From: Sinohyriopsis cumingii
Taxonomy: Eukaryota; Mollusca; Bivalvia; Unionida; Unionidae
DNA length: 64,000 bases
NCBI GenBank assembly: GCA_028554795.2
Contig: CM068829.1
Location: forward strand, 135,796,579 to 135,860,578
Direction of reading: 5' to 3'
The notes beneath the pieces are model-generated. The model saw only the letters and a list, made by a program, of their open reading frames with translations. It was not told the DNA's origin and ran no database searches. The translations under genes were made by a program, and so were the position numbers. Positions 48,459-56,964 of the stretch are shown in pieces (positions within the stretch are counted from its first letter, which is position 1; every line of letters begins with the position of its first letter).

Positions 48459-49060
48459 CCCTGAAAAGGGCTCTTTTTCTGGAACTCCAGAGGCACCTGT
48501 CTAATGGCGGCATCTTCCGGGTGTGACACCACAGACACAACGTCGACTCCAATCACTGTTCCAATTCACTTGAGTGGTTAGAAGAGCAGACGGGCGTTGA
48601 GTGGCTTCACTGTCTCACTCATCCGTTTGTCCAATAGTGAACACTTCTTGTTTCCTCTGTCTTCTTTGTCTTCTATGCCACACTCGAGGATGAACAACTA
48701 GCCTCCTTGCCTCCTGTGGGTCCTGTACTGGTTCTTGTTGTTGTTGTGTTCACGTTGTGGCTGTGGTGCAGCCATTGCCTGTGGAAGTTTCCTCACCATA
48801 GGCTTCACCTCACAATTTGGTCTCATGAACAGGTGAGGTCGGATCCCTCTCTTCTTTTCCTCGTCTTATTTTATTTTCTCTCTACCTCCTCCTGCTCTAT
48901 CCTGGCTTCTTTCATATTAGCCTCCGCTGCCACCTTGTCCAGGAGTCGCCTGGCATATTCCCGGTGCATCTGAAGTTCCATTAACTTAGTCTGCTGCTCA
49001 TTCTACTCATTCTACACTGTTGATCAATCAACGATGTGTAGCCAGACTGCTGTTTCCGTT
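48459..49060 (-). pseudogene. Coiled-coil fragment of the Polinton remnant
   Basis: At 48872-49012 one frame reads a helical segment (TKLMELQMHREYARRLLDK then VAAEANMKEARIEQEEV) ending at a stop. Downstream frames are Gln/Arg/Lys-rich (RRQRRQRKQEVFTIG) but broken repeatedly. The helical motif resembles the N-terminal part of structural proteins in related elements, but I cannot name it. Confidence 0.35.
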
Positions 49061-49173
49061 TATATACTTGAAGCACGGACGTGAAGGAAAACATCCCCTA
49101 AGACCCAAATCTTACATTACCTATATGATTACCAAAAAAAAAAAAAACGCGCGGACCTAGAAGAATCACTCAC

Positions 49174-49515
49174 TCACTTTTTTGTACTGACAATCAATAT
49201 TTTAAAATATTTGTGGCTGTCCGAGGGGTTACTGAAAGTCAGATGCGTGTCTCCGCCCAAAATGGGGTTGTTATTGTTGTTGGAGTGGTGACTTACACTG
49301 GACGCAAGATTCCCGTTGTTACCGTTCGAGGAGAATTTCAGGGAGGGATTGGGAAGCAGGTAACCAATGCAACTGTTCAATAAAATGGTCCACAATTGTT
49401 TGTCTCCTTGTTGCAAACTCAAATTGGCAATGGCTCCACCGATGACACAATACTCCACGAAGATTTGGCAGAAAATGACGATTTGCGTTTTAGGCACACG
49501 TTCTCCACACCACAC
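49174..49515 (-). CDS. Small membrane protein next to the integrase
   Basis: About 105-113 residues. TQIVIFCQIFVEYCVIGGAI is a membrane segment near the N-terminus. A second hydrophobic stretch is LWTILLNSCIGYLLPNPSLK, followed by an Asn/Ser-rich polar tail. Proteins ending the second segment in SCIGYLLPNP.LK occur beside integrase genes of animal Polintons (from memory). It lies about 100 nt downstream of the integrase stop. The first ATG is unclear; the frame opens with GTG codons only. It is the only gene here without an obvious internal break. Confidence 0.5.
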   Translation of the reverse strand: MWCGERVPKTQIVIFCQIFVEYCVIGGAIANLSLQQGDKQLWTILLNSCIGYLLPNPSLKFSSNGNNGNLASSVSHHSNNNNNPILGGDTHLTFSNPSDSHKYFKILIVSTKK

Positions 49516-49616
49516 TCACACGGGTTGTTTCTGTAAATCTTGCAGAGAAGAACTGGGTGAAGGAGTGGTAGCGCTAGCTGAGTCTGTGTGAAAGGGCATG
49601 ATGGTCACATCTTTGT

Positions 49617-50703
49617 TTAGTCGATGACTTGCGAAGCGTCGATCCAAGAATCAAAACAGGGTGGATATCCTTTCCAATGTACTTTGACTTCTTTGACACG
49701 ACGTTTGCCCACTTTACGGATTCTGTGTTCGAGAATGCTTTCGATCTCGTACACGTCGTCTTCTTTTTTGTTGACACGTCATAACTCGGGTAAGTAAAAC
49801 GTTCCTTTTAGCACTTCTCTGTTCATGTCTTCCAATTTATAGACGGTAGGATGACGACCATGCACTCGTCCAGTGACACGAAACAATTCGGTGGTCCAGT
49901 TGGGCAGGTAACTCAATCTTCCACAGCCAACAAATCACCTTTCGCGGGGACAGACACCTTCGGGGACGTACCAAACAGGCGATCAGGAACCAGCACTTCG
50001 TTGTCTGGGTCACCTCGTGCGGGGCACGTCCATTGCTTCGATGGTAAGACTGGTTGTACGCTTGAACCAGGTACGGTAAGATGGCAATGTACTTGAGAGT
50101 GTGGTGATGCGTCAAATATTTCCACATGCGTTCTTTCAAAGTGCGTTGAAAACGTTAAACGATGCTGGCTTTGGTTTCGGGATTCTCGGTGGTGAAAAAA
50201 TGAATGTCACGTTTCTTTAATTCTTTCTGGAAAGTTTATTTCAGAAATTCGGTACCTTTATCCGTTTGCCATCGAAGAGGGTGACGACCACTTTGTTTTA
50301 ACATCCGTTGCAGGGCTCGCACTAACTCGCTGCTCGATTTGGAAGTCAATGGCACGATCCAGGCAAATTTAGAAAAGACGACGATGACACAAAACAAATA
50401 TTTGTAACGGCGATTGTAGCTGGCCAAATGAGAGACAACGGCTAAATCGGCTTGCCATTGATGATCGATGCCTTCCACTTGGGTATGACTTCTGGAAAAC
50501 TTGCGTCGAATGGGTTTGTGCAAAGTGTAGGTAGTTTGTTCTTGTAACCATCGTTGCACTTGAGGTAAACGGAGACTTTTCAGCCGGGTTTTGGCAGCAC
50601 GATACAACTTCTGAACTCCTCCGTAACCTGCAGGATGGGATGGGTCGTAATAAATGCTGGCTAACACCTTCTCCATTTTTGTGTTTGTTAATAAGTCACC
50701 CAC
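49617..50703 (-). pseudogene. Polinton integrase with C-terminal chromodomain, inactivated
   Basis: Retroviral-type integrase. Order on the minus strand: HP..YGGVQKLYRAAK segment (50590-50650); catalytic core with HQWQADLAVV (first Asp) and WQTDKGTEF (second Asp); ENPETKASIV just before the third acidic position; ERMWKYLTHHHTLKY and YNQSYHRS; a beta-barrel part with LPNWTTELFRV and HPTVYKLED; and a chromodomain (YEIESILEHRI ... VHWKGYPPCFDSWID) ending at TAA 49617-49619. In-frame TAA stops lie at 50236-50238 and 50155-50157, the second exactly where the catalytic Glu codon is expected. At least two frame changes occur between 50080 and 49900, and a TGA lies near 49763. Chromodomain-tailed integrases are a known Polinton trait. 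Confidence 0.85.
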
Positions 50704-50754
50704 TCTTCGCTGATGCTACTTTGGACGGGACGAAAGGGTGGTTTGGAAACGGAT

Positions 50755-51373
50755 TTATGTGTCCGATGGGCCTCGGGAGTAGAATTCGAAGCTAGTGGTG
50801 GAGGTGGTAATGTAATGGCTTTGGGCTTCTTTTATTTTCTTTGCTTCTGGTTTCCCTTTTTTCTTTTTCACTTCTGTCGAAGGAGGAGTGGACATCATCT
50901 TTTTAACCCAGGCTTTCATTTCTTCTCGTTGGGGTGTGGGGGAAGGGGTCAACAAGGACGATGAAATCTTACTAGAAATGGGAGCTGCTAACGGTGTTTG
51001 AAAAATTTCTCGTATCTCTTCTTCCTCAGGCTTTGGTGGGGTGGCGTCTGTCATGAGCACTGGGGATGGTATTGGTGGTGGTGTCGACGATGGACTTTTA
51101 ATCAAGGTCTTGACATCTTTAAGAGTGGGTATAGCTGTTTCGTCTAAAACTTTCTGGTGAAAGAGTTGCATCGTTGCAAGAGTTGACCATACTTTTGCAT
51201 TTTTCTGTTTCGGACAAATCGTGGCGATCCATCAATGACTGCAATTCGTGTTGTAACTGGGACATCTCGCTCAAATTTTGATTGGGAGGAAAATGTGGGG
51301 TCCGCTGTTCTTGCCAACGATGGTATTCCATCCCTCGTTTGTAAGGCACTAAAGCTAGTTTTCGTATTTCCAT
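50755..51373 (-). pseudogene. Pro/Ser-rich Polinton protein, frameshifted
   Basis: It starts at ATG 51371-51373 (MEIRKLALVPYKRGMEY), with a segment typical of a short helical domain (LQSLMDRHDLSETEKCKSMV). It changes frame near 51170 and continues as MQLFHQKVLDETAIPTLKD, then a long Pro/Ser/Thr/Glu linker and a Lys-rich stretch. LVPY plus a D.-L...EK motif recurs in animal Polinton and adintovirus proteins of unknown role. A virion component is my guess. The start lies 46 nt downstream of a GATAAAAA box. Confidence 0.5.
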
Positions 51374-51418
51374 TCGATGGTAAGGGTCACGTCTAAGATC
51401 TAGGGCCTCCAGAGGTCC

Positions 51419-51426
51419 TTTTTATC
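51419..51426 (-). promoter_or_regulatory. TATA-like box for the Pro-rich protein
   Basis: GATAAAAA in CAAGATAAAAAGGACC. The stop codon of GG-protein 2 (51422-51424) is embedded in it, and the ATG at 51373 is 46 nt downstream. Confidence 0.5.
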
Positions 51427-51817
51427 TTGCTCCCACGAGTCCTCCCAGCATGGCTCCCAATATTACTTTCAGCAAAGGTACTACCAATAGTGCAAAATTC
51501 CTCCACGTTGGACCATCATCTTCTTCTTTTGACGAATGGGGATGTTCTTTTGAACCATTTGGCGAAGAACGTGACGATGTTTGCCTAAGCATTGTTTCTG
51601 GTATTTCGACAAAGGGATCGTACATTTCAAGACGTTCAAACAACATTCACACACGGTATCGATGACATCTTTGGGGCCGTTGGAATGAGTTTTTTCGCAT
51701 GGGTGGAGAAGCTTTGGACAGGACAGACATGTCCCCATGTTTGACTAAACGAGGAGGCAGTCCTTTCCTTTTCTTTCCTTTGGGTTTAGATAAGGAATGT
51801 TTTTTGTGGGGTGACAT
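51422..51817 (-). pseudogene. GG-module small protein 2 (Polinton), frameshifted
   Basis: It opens with the basic MSPHKKHSLSKPKGKKRKG (ATG 51815-51817). In a second frame come CLSCPKLLHPC and CECCLNVLKC, IPLSKYQKQCL..H, and IRQKKKMMVQRGG. In a third frame comes the hydrophobic end LLVVPLLKVILGAMLGG, to the stop at 51422. The order (Cys pair, leucine-rich stretch, H+..LR, KKK..VQRGG, then a hydrophobic run) matches a family common in adintovirus-like and densovirus-like elements whose function I do not know. Two frameshifts make it a pseudogene. A related module sits in the gene at 52.2-52.7 kb. Confidence 0.5.
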
Positions 51818-51873
51818 CTTTGAGTCTTCAGGAGCACAAAAAACACTGATAACCATGCTTTGTCTCATACCTT

Positions 51874-51881
51874 TCTTTATA
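51874..51881 (-). promoter_or_regulatory. TATA-like box for GG-protein 2
   Basis: TATAAAGA in CAGTATAAAGAAAGG. The TAA of the preceding frame (51877-51879) is part of the box. The next suitable ATG (51817) is 57 nt downstream. Confidence 0.5.
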
Positions 51882-52185
51882 CTGGAATGCGTAGCCACTG
51901 TTTGTCTTTACGTCGTATCAACTTGAGGACAGGCATCACACGTAGTGAAGGGGTTCGCAACGGACTAAATCGAGCCAGTTCTTGCTTGGACAAATCCAGT
52001 AACCTCTGTAACATGCCCGATCTCTCATGGACTTTGATTTTGGGAACAGGAACTTTGTGAGCAGCTTCCGCTGCCACTAAAGAGGAGGGTGTCGCCACTA
52101 GAAGATACGATTTTGGAGACACGGGCTTCCATATTGTCATTAACGGTGAAGTGGATGAACCTGAGGCTACCAGAGACGCGGTCAC
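51877..52185 (-). CDS. Unassigned Polinton ORF overlapping GG-protein 1 end
   Basis: About 102 codons with a Ser/Thr/Ala-rich first half and a basic end (RMVPVL-type region, KLIRRKDKQWLRIPV). Its TAA stop (51877-51879) lies inside the TATA-like box of the next gene. It may be the displaced 3' part of the preceding basic protein rather than a separate gene. No family recognised. Confidence 0.35.
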   Translation of the reverse strand: MTASLVASGSSTSPLMTIWKPVSPKSYLLVATPSSLVAAEAAHKVPVPKIKVHERSGMLQRLLDLSKQELARFSPLRTPSLRVMPVLKLIRRKDKQWLRIPV

Positions 52186-52670
52186 CGTCGTTGCAGGTCG
52201 TGGTTTGCGAATGTAGGGTCGCGTCCTGGCCGAAGTGCCTCTCTTGCGGGTAGAAAGTGTTTTCTGCGGACTTTTCTTTTAATGTGGACTTTTCTTTTTC
52301 TGGGGATGTGCGCTGCTCTGTTTCTTCTTCGGGCTTTAGGATCCCATCTTAAGAGGGAGCGAATGATGACACCTCCTAGAGTACCGCTCCCTCCAGGTTT
52401 CAAAATGATTTGCTTTTTGGTTTGAGTGTCGATGTGGGGATCAGCCAGTTGGGTCAAGGCTACTTTGTTTCTATCAAAAAAGCGTTTGGTTTGATGAGGA
52501 ATCTGAAAGATGCCTTGCAGTAATTGACGTGCTGTCACCGTAAACCATCGCAAGACTTCTTTCAGACTGGCTTCTAAGACACGAGCACGTATTTGTGGAT
52601 TTTTTTCGCGACTGATGATATACAAGGTACGAATCAATTTGACGGGAAGATGAGACTGAAGGGACCTCAT
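52182..52670 (-). CDS. GG-module basic protein 1 (Polinton)
   Basis: Start chosen at ATG 52668-52670 because a TATA box lies 38-45 nt upstream; the frame stays open a little further up. The N-terminal half is helical (LKEVLRWFTVTARQLLQGIF). Then follow DRNKVALTQLADPHIDTQTK and KKQIILKPGGSGTLGGVI, parallel to the KK...GG module of the gene at 51.4-51.8 kb. The last 60 residues are extremely Arg/Lys-rich (RKRKVHIKRKVRRK), suggesting packaging or DNA binding. Whether the very basic tail is in the original frame is uncertain. Confidence 0.5.
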   Translation of the reverse strand: MRSLQSHLPVKLIRTLYIISREKNPQIRARVLEASLKEVLRWFTVTARQLLQGIFQIPHQTKRFFDRNKVALTQLADPHIDTQTKKQIILKPGGSGTLGGVIIRSLLRWDPKARRRNRAAHIPRKRKVHIKRKVRRKHFLPAREALRPGRDPTFANHDLQRR

Positions 52671-52707
52671 GTTGACACTGTATGAGACAGACAAAAAGTG
52701 TCTGAGG

Positions 52708-52715
52708 TTTTTATA
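52708..52715 (-). promoter_or_regulatory. TATA box for GG-protein 1
   Basis: TATAAAAA in CTATAAAAACCTC, 12 nt after the ATPase stop codon and about 40 nt before the ATG at 52670. Confidence 0.6.
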
Positions 52716-52727
52716 GATTTTTTGGGG

Positions 52728-53456
52728 TTAAGTCGAGGACGGAGACGTGTACAGGACAGGCCTTCCTTCTTGACACCAGTGGTGAAACAAATGGGCACGA
52801 AAACGCAAATAATCGGGGGTAGTGGGTTTCAAATCGATGAGTAAATAGGCGTGTGGAGTTTGAGTGGCATCGTCGTACGCCGGACTTAGTCAAGGCGTCC
52901 CCAACTGTTTGGCTAAGACTTGCACTTGCGATTTATCTCGAGGGCTTTTAAACAAGACCACGTAATGAGCACTGATACTGATGGTACGATGGGCTTTACT
53001 TTGTTGAAACAAATTTTAAGTGATGTAAATGACACTGGCATTACGATGATGACCTTTACGCGTAAACCACAGTTTAATTTCTTCTTCGTCTTCTCCTAAC
53101 ATTTCGTCGAAAATGACCAGATGGGTTTGACTGGGGTCAGATACAATTCCGTCGTCTTCGTTTGGAATACATTCCACAAACACGATTGAATCGCCTTGAC
53201 TTTCTTGCAAGAGGCTGTTCGCCGATTGCACCTCTTTGTAACACCACACGATTCATTGAGGTGGACGACCGATCAAATGATGCTTATGTTCGATCAAACG
53301 TTTGACAAATTCGGTTTTGCCTGAACCGCTAGGTCCATCAATGAACATGTTAAAGGGAAGACGAAGATACAAAGCCTCCCAACTGGCACGATCTAAGTGT
53401 TTGTCGATGACTTTGAAAGTTGAGGAAGAGAAAGCAGAGACAGCAGAGGTAGCCAC
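52728..53456 (-). pseudogene. Polinton packaging ATPase (FtsK/HerA type), three stops
   Basis: Reads through one frame to TAA 52728-52730. Walker A GPSGSGKT (residues 41-48 counted from GTG 53456) is in FIDGPSGSGKTEFVKRLIE. Walker B is in THLVIFDEM. SISAHYVVLFKSPRDKSQ and DATQTPHAYLLIDLKPTTPD are family signatures of adintovirus/Polinton genome-packaging ATPases. In-frame stops at 53253-53255 (TGA), 53016-53018 (TAA) and 52890-52892 (TGA) interrupt it without any indel, so decay is by point change only. The start codon is uncertain; no ATG precedes Walker A, and the TATA box at 53503 suggests a start near 53450-53490. It would have driven DNA filling of capsids. Confidence 0.85.
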
Positions 53457-53502
53457 AGTGTCAGGAATGTCACTTGTGACACGAAGACAAACAAGACAAG
53501 AG

Positions 53503-53510
53503 TTTTTATA
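53503..53510 (-). promoter_or_regulatory. TATA box for the ATPase gene
   Basis: TATAAAAA in AGTATAAAAACTC, about 47 nt before the first usable start (GTG 53456). It lies 15 nt past a minus-strand polyadenylation signal. Confidence 0.6.
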
Positions 53511-53525
53511 CTTTTTCAGGACACG

Positions 53526-53531
53526 TTTATT
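53526..53531 (-). terminator. Polyadenylation signal AATAAA of the upstream gene
   Basis: ATCAATAAACG on the minus strand, between the unassigned ORF (ending 53756) and the ATPase promoter. A plus-strand AATAAA also occurs nearby (53543-53548), so this may be partly chance. Confidence 0.4.
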
Positions 53532-53755
53532 GATGTTTCAAAAATAAACATGAGAAACTAAAATACATAAAAGCCAAATAGTTATGTACAATTATAAAAT
53601 GCACATGAAAACGATCAAATTGGAACAGAAACAAGTCTCTGTACAACAATTGTTTGGTCACTCAGATATCCTAGGGACAGGGTGTACTGTTCTGACAGGT
53701 TTTACATGAGGTATTGTCACACAAGTGTCCTTCCGAACTGGTCTTTCAGGAATGT

Positions 53756-54120
53756 CTATGACAGTCCTCTGAATTTCTTTTGTGCTTCTCTGAAAGACTT
53801 CATCTTGTTCCTTTGGTCTTGGTACTCACAATAAACTATCAATCTTGGACGTTGTCCCATTTTATATGCTGACCAATATCGACGTGACCGTACGGTAAAG
53901 TGAAGTGATTGGGAAGCCGCACTCGCTTCTGGTACACTAATTGATAGACTTTTCCAAGGGTCTACTGACGATTTGGTGAGTGGGTAAACGTACAATCTTG
54001 TTCGGTTGGTGAGTGGTCACTTTACATTGTTCATCCTCTCCAGATTGCAAGGCTTCTTTCAATACCCCAAAGTTGGCACAGATCGCCGCTACTCACCTTG
54101 AGGTGTATCAATATCTTATA
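53756..54120 (-). CDS. Unassigned ORF upstream of the ATPase
   Basis: The last 79 codons (53756-53995) read protein-like sequence with SLSISVPEASAASQSLHFTV and YWSAYKMGQRPRLIVYCEYQ and a basic end. An adjacent frame to about 54090 reads NFGVLKEALQSGEDEQCKVT before a stop. The composition matches the Polinton genes. It could be the end of a capsid or other structural protein, but I recognise no family. Confidence 0.35.
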
Positions 54121-54124
54121 AGGA

Positions 54125-54555
54125 GTCAAATACAACTCCATTCGCAAAACTTTCCAACTGTATCTTCATAAACAAAGACTAAAGTGTAAGTTGTTACAAT
54201 GAACAATAGTACTTTGACATGTAGAACAAAGAGGACATCTGAGATACTGATTCACCCATACCAATTGGAAAAGATGGCATCATGAAAAACATGGAACATG
54301 TCCATAAATTTCAATTTAAAATTACAAAAAAGGTTATACCACAAAGTTTCTATTGTAGCATATGCTTACTAATAACAATTATATTATCGTGACTTCAGTT
54401 ATATCCAGGGATAGCACTTTACGTTCTGTTTGGTGTATATATGTAATTCTCTATAAATAATTTTATATATACCTTGAATTCTGTCGCAAGAATCCGGAAT
54501 GACCGTGTTATCAGGTGAATATTAATTACTAGGTCGACATGCAGGTGCCTGACGA
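54125..54555. other. AT-rich spacer
   Basis: Composition drops back to AT-rich. No gene recognised. The Polinton remnant probably ends within or just before this stretch. Confidence 0.4.
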
Positions 54556-54560
54556 AACTT

Positions 54561-54934
54561 CTACAGTAGAATCACTGATAATACTAGGCAGAATTAACAT
54601 TCAGTGCAAATAATGCTATCACATAGGTTAGAGAATTTCTAATTCATTCTCTACGAAGATTAGAATACAGGTCCGCATATAAATGGCACCCATCGCCTTG
54701 CTTGGACACACCAGTCCATATACCATCACGACTAAGCGCACATCACCAAAAGTGATTCTACAAAGCTGGTAGTATATGTACTCAAGCGTAGAAGCAGGGC
54801 GATGGGTGCCATTTATATGCGGACCTGGGTTCCAATCTTTGTATAGAACGAATTAAAAATTCTCTAACCTATGCGATAGCATTATTTGTACTGAATGTTA
54901 ATTCTGCCAATTATTATCAGCGATTTTCTTGTAG
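54561..54934. mobile_element. Foldback element, 374 bp, with 140-bp inverted arms
   Basis: Left arm 54561-54702 and right arm 54795-54934 are inverted copies at roughly 85-90% identity, sharing CAGGTCCGCATATAAATGGC, ACCCATCGCC, GAATTAACATTCAGT and AATAATGCTATC. The loop is about 92 bp. The outermost bases are CTACA, and AACTT flanks both sides (54556-54560 and 54935-54939), a likely target duplication. Noncoding; the whole unit can form a long hairpin. Confidence 0.85.
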
Positions 54935-54942
54935 AACTTCCG

Positions 54943-54945
<3 letters not shown>

Positions 54946-55028
<83 letters not shown>

Positions 55029-55029
55029 C
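54946..55029. repeat. (TA)n microsatellite
   Basis: About 40 TA units with one ACA interruption, directly beside the foldback element. Confidence 0.95.
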
Positions 55030-55034
55030 ATGAC

Positions 55035-55815
55035 GCATAGCTTGAAAAAGTTATTCGTAGTTGTATCTGTCTTGTCTTGGCTGTAATATAAAACAGATAC
55101 GTTCCCTGTATAAATCAGATCAGCAATTTAATTTCTGTCCAACATGTTCACTAGATGATGCAGTGGACAACATATGCACTTCGTTCTTGATTGAAATAAG
55201 TTAAAATAGCTCGCTCAAGGAAAATGATTTTCTTTGTGGCCTTGTTATCGAAATAAATGTCGATAAAATAGGGTACGATTATGGCCATCCTGATCATTAA
55301 TTCCACACCATATCTTTAGGTTGCTGGAATAAGTGTAAATCGTGAGTTGCAAACACTAATGAAAGTCACGGAAATTTAAAAAGGAAACTTTGTGCGCTGA
55401 TATTACAGACACTATCTTAATTTCCAAGTATTAAGTATATTATCCAAGGTTTTCCTCTATTTTTGCAACTGATTTCTACTCAACTACTAACAGATTGTCT
55501 AATTCCTATAATAGCATCTCGAGTATGCTTTATAAACGTGTATCATGACATACGCAACTATTGGCATGAATATATGTGTAACAGTCAGGGACTGATGTAT
55601 ATGTTTCAAGATTAACATATATTTCAATTTTTAAAGCCTAATTTAAGAAACAGTTATGAAGTTGCAGAAAACAAACACGCTTGTTTATTTAGTTTTGCCC
55701 GTAAAATGAGAAAAAGCACTGACAATTTAGACCATCTTTTGATTGATCACTAAAAGCGTCAACATGGGCAAGGACCAATATGACGAAATAATTTCAGTTT
55801 TAAAAAGACAATGCA
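55035..55815. other. Downstream flank of the HSPA12-like copy
   Basis: No coding signal. Around 55598-55650 GTTTCAAGATTAACA and GCCTAATTTAA match 63286-63332, so at least part belongs to the duplicated HSPA12 unit. Confidence 0.5.
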
Positions 55816-56960
55816 GCTGAGTTGTTCTTTCTTTTTCCTAGAATATTCACGGTCGCTTTTGTAGTTTTTCCCGTTTTTTCTCTCTCCCATGGACTTCAAT
55901 CTCAGTGCCACCAAATGTCATGGACACAAGGACACTTCTTTCCTTTCTAGGTACACTCATGTCGAGAACATTAACATCCACGTGTCCAAGCCTCACACAT
56001 CCCTCATCTGTCACGTACATTGGTGATTTTTTAGTAGAGGCGAAGATGTTAAAAGCAATAATTCTTTGATTTTCCTCAAGTGGGAAGTAGGACTTTTCTT
56101 GCGTGGTTTCATGTAAAGCAATATCATGTCCAATTTCTGCATACTTGTCGAAGATATCATTACATCGAGGTCCATCTTCGTATTCGGACCTCTTCATAGC
56201 ATCGTGTATTTTATTGTCAAATGGTACAGATACATCTACACCATACGTGTACTTTGAAACACGTTGTTCAATAGAAAAGGGGCTATGACCAAAAACCACC
56301 ACTCCCTTAAGGAATACAAGGCCACCTTTTTATGGCATGATGACCTTGACAGACGGAAAACTAGAACTGATGTCATCCTGAAGCATCTTGGATTCTGAAA
56401 CCCACCCACCATTAAAATACTGGCAATTTCTCTGACTTCTTTATCTTTCATCATCTCTTTCACGTGGGATACTGTGTTTTGAATGGTTCTTGAAAATAGG
56501 TTTATCCTTCCAGAACTTTCCACTCGGAGTTTGTCACATGACAGCAAAACTACTCTACTAGCGAATCTGGTTTGTTGAATTGCTGTGCGAAGGTCTTCAT
56601 CGGTTCTTTACTCAAAAATATCTTTTAAAGAAGATGGAAAACGTAAGGTAATTTTCTCGTCCTTGTCTAGAGTTATATTTCTTTCCTTTATCTCAAAATC
56701 TCTAAGCATATCCAGATAGCCTTCTTTACTTTCGGCTTGAAAACGACAAAAGACTGGGTTCCCAATCAAACTGACGATGAATTGCTAAAAATCTTCGTCA
56801 ACATGAGTTTCTCCCCAGTCCCAACCACTGGCTTTGTGAATTTATTTCAGTTTTCCTCCATGCATCACTTCATGGACAGTGCTATCGACAGTTCCACCGA
56901 AAAAATGACTTTTGATTTTATTGTAAAATGTTTCATTAACAGACCTAAACATTTCAAATA
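55816..56960 (-). pseudogene. HSPA12: HSPA12-like Hsp70 pseudogene
   Basis: C-terminal two thirds of an HSPA12-type Hsp70 (ATPase-domain protein without the usual peptide-binding tail). Order on the minus strand: phosphate-binding GGTVDSTVHEV (about 56866-56899), HKASGWDWGETHVDEDF, YLDMLRDFEIKERNITLD, VKEMMKDKEVREIASILMVG then GF (adenosine site), VVVFGHSPFSIEQRVSKYT, and CNDIFDKYAEIGHDIAL to FGGTEIEV. In-frame stops lie at 56842-56844, 56785-56787, 56608-56610 and 56330-56332, with frameshifts near 56395 and 55875. The ATG-proximal part is absent or lies across an intron; the acceptor expected near 56900 reads TTTTTTCG. Bivalves carry many HSPA12 genes, linked in the literature to stress and immune responses. 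Confidence 0.85.
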
Positions 56961-56964
56961 TGAA

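Larger units (their letters stand above)
46872..54120 (-). mobile_element. Polinton/Maverick (adintovirus-like) remnant
   Basis: A minus-strand gene array, GC-richer than the flanks. In transcription order: unassigned ORF (54.1-53.76 kb), packaging ATPase, basic GG-module protein 1, overlapping ORF, GG-module protein 2, Pro-rich protein, integrase with chromodomain, small membrane protein, coiled-coil fragment, minisatellite, Lys-rich helical protein. ATPase and chromodomain integrase are hallmarks of self-replicating Polintons, which are related to animal adintoviruses. Most genes carry stops or frameshifts, so this is a fossil. DNA polymerase B, maturation protease and the two capsid proteins were not recognised, so the copy is partial or rearranged. 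Terminal inverted repeats and the 6-bp target duplication were not located, so both limits are approximate. Confidence 0.8.

Noticed and set aside
49367..49591. Plus-strand open frames inside the Polinton block
   Set aside because: Antisense to the membrane-protein gene; the coding signal is on the minus strand.
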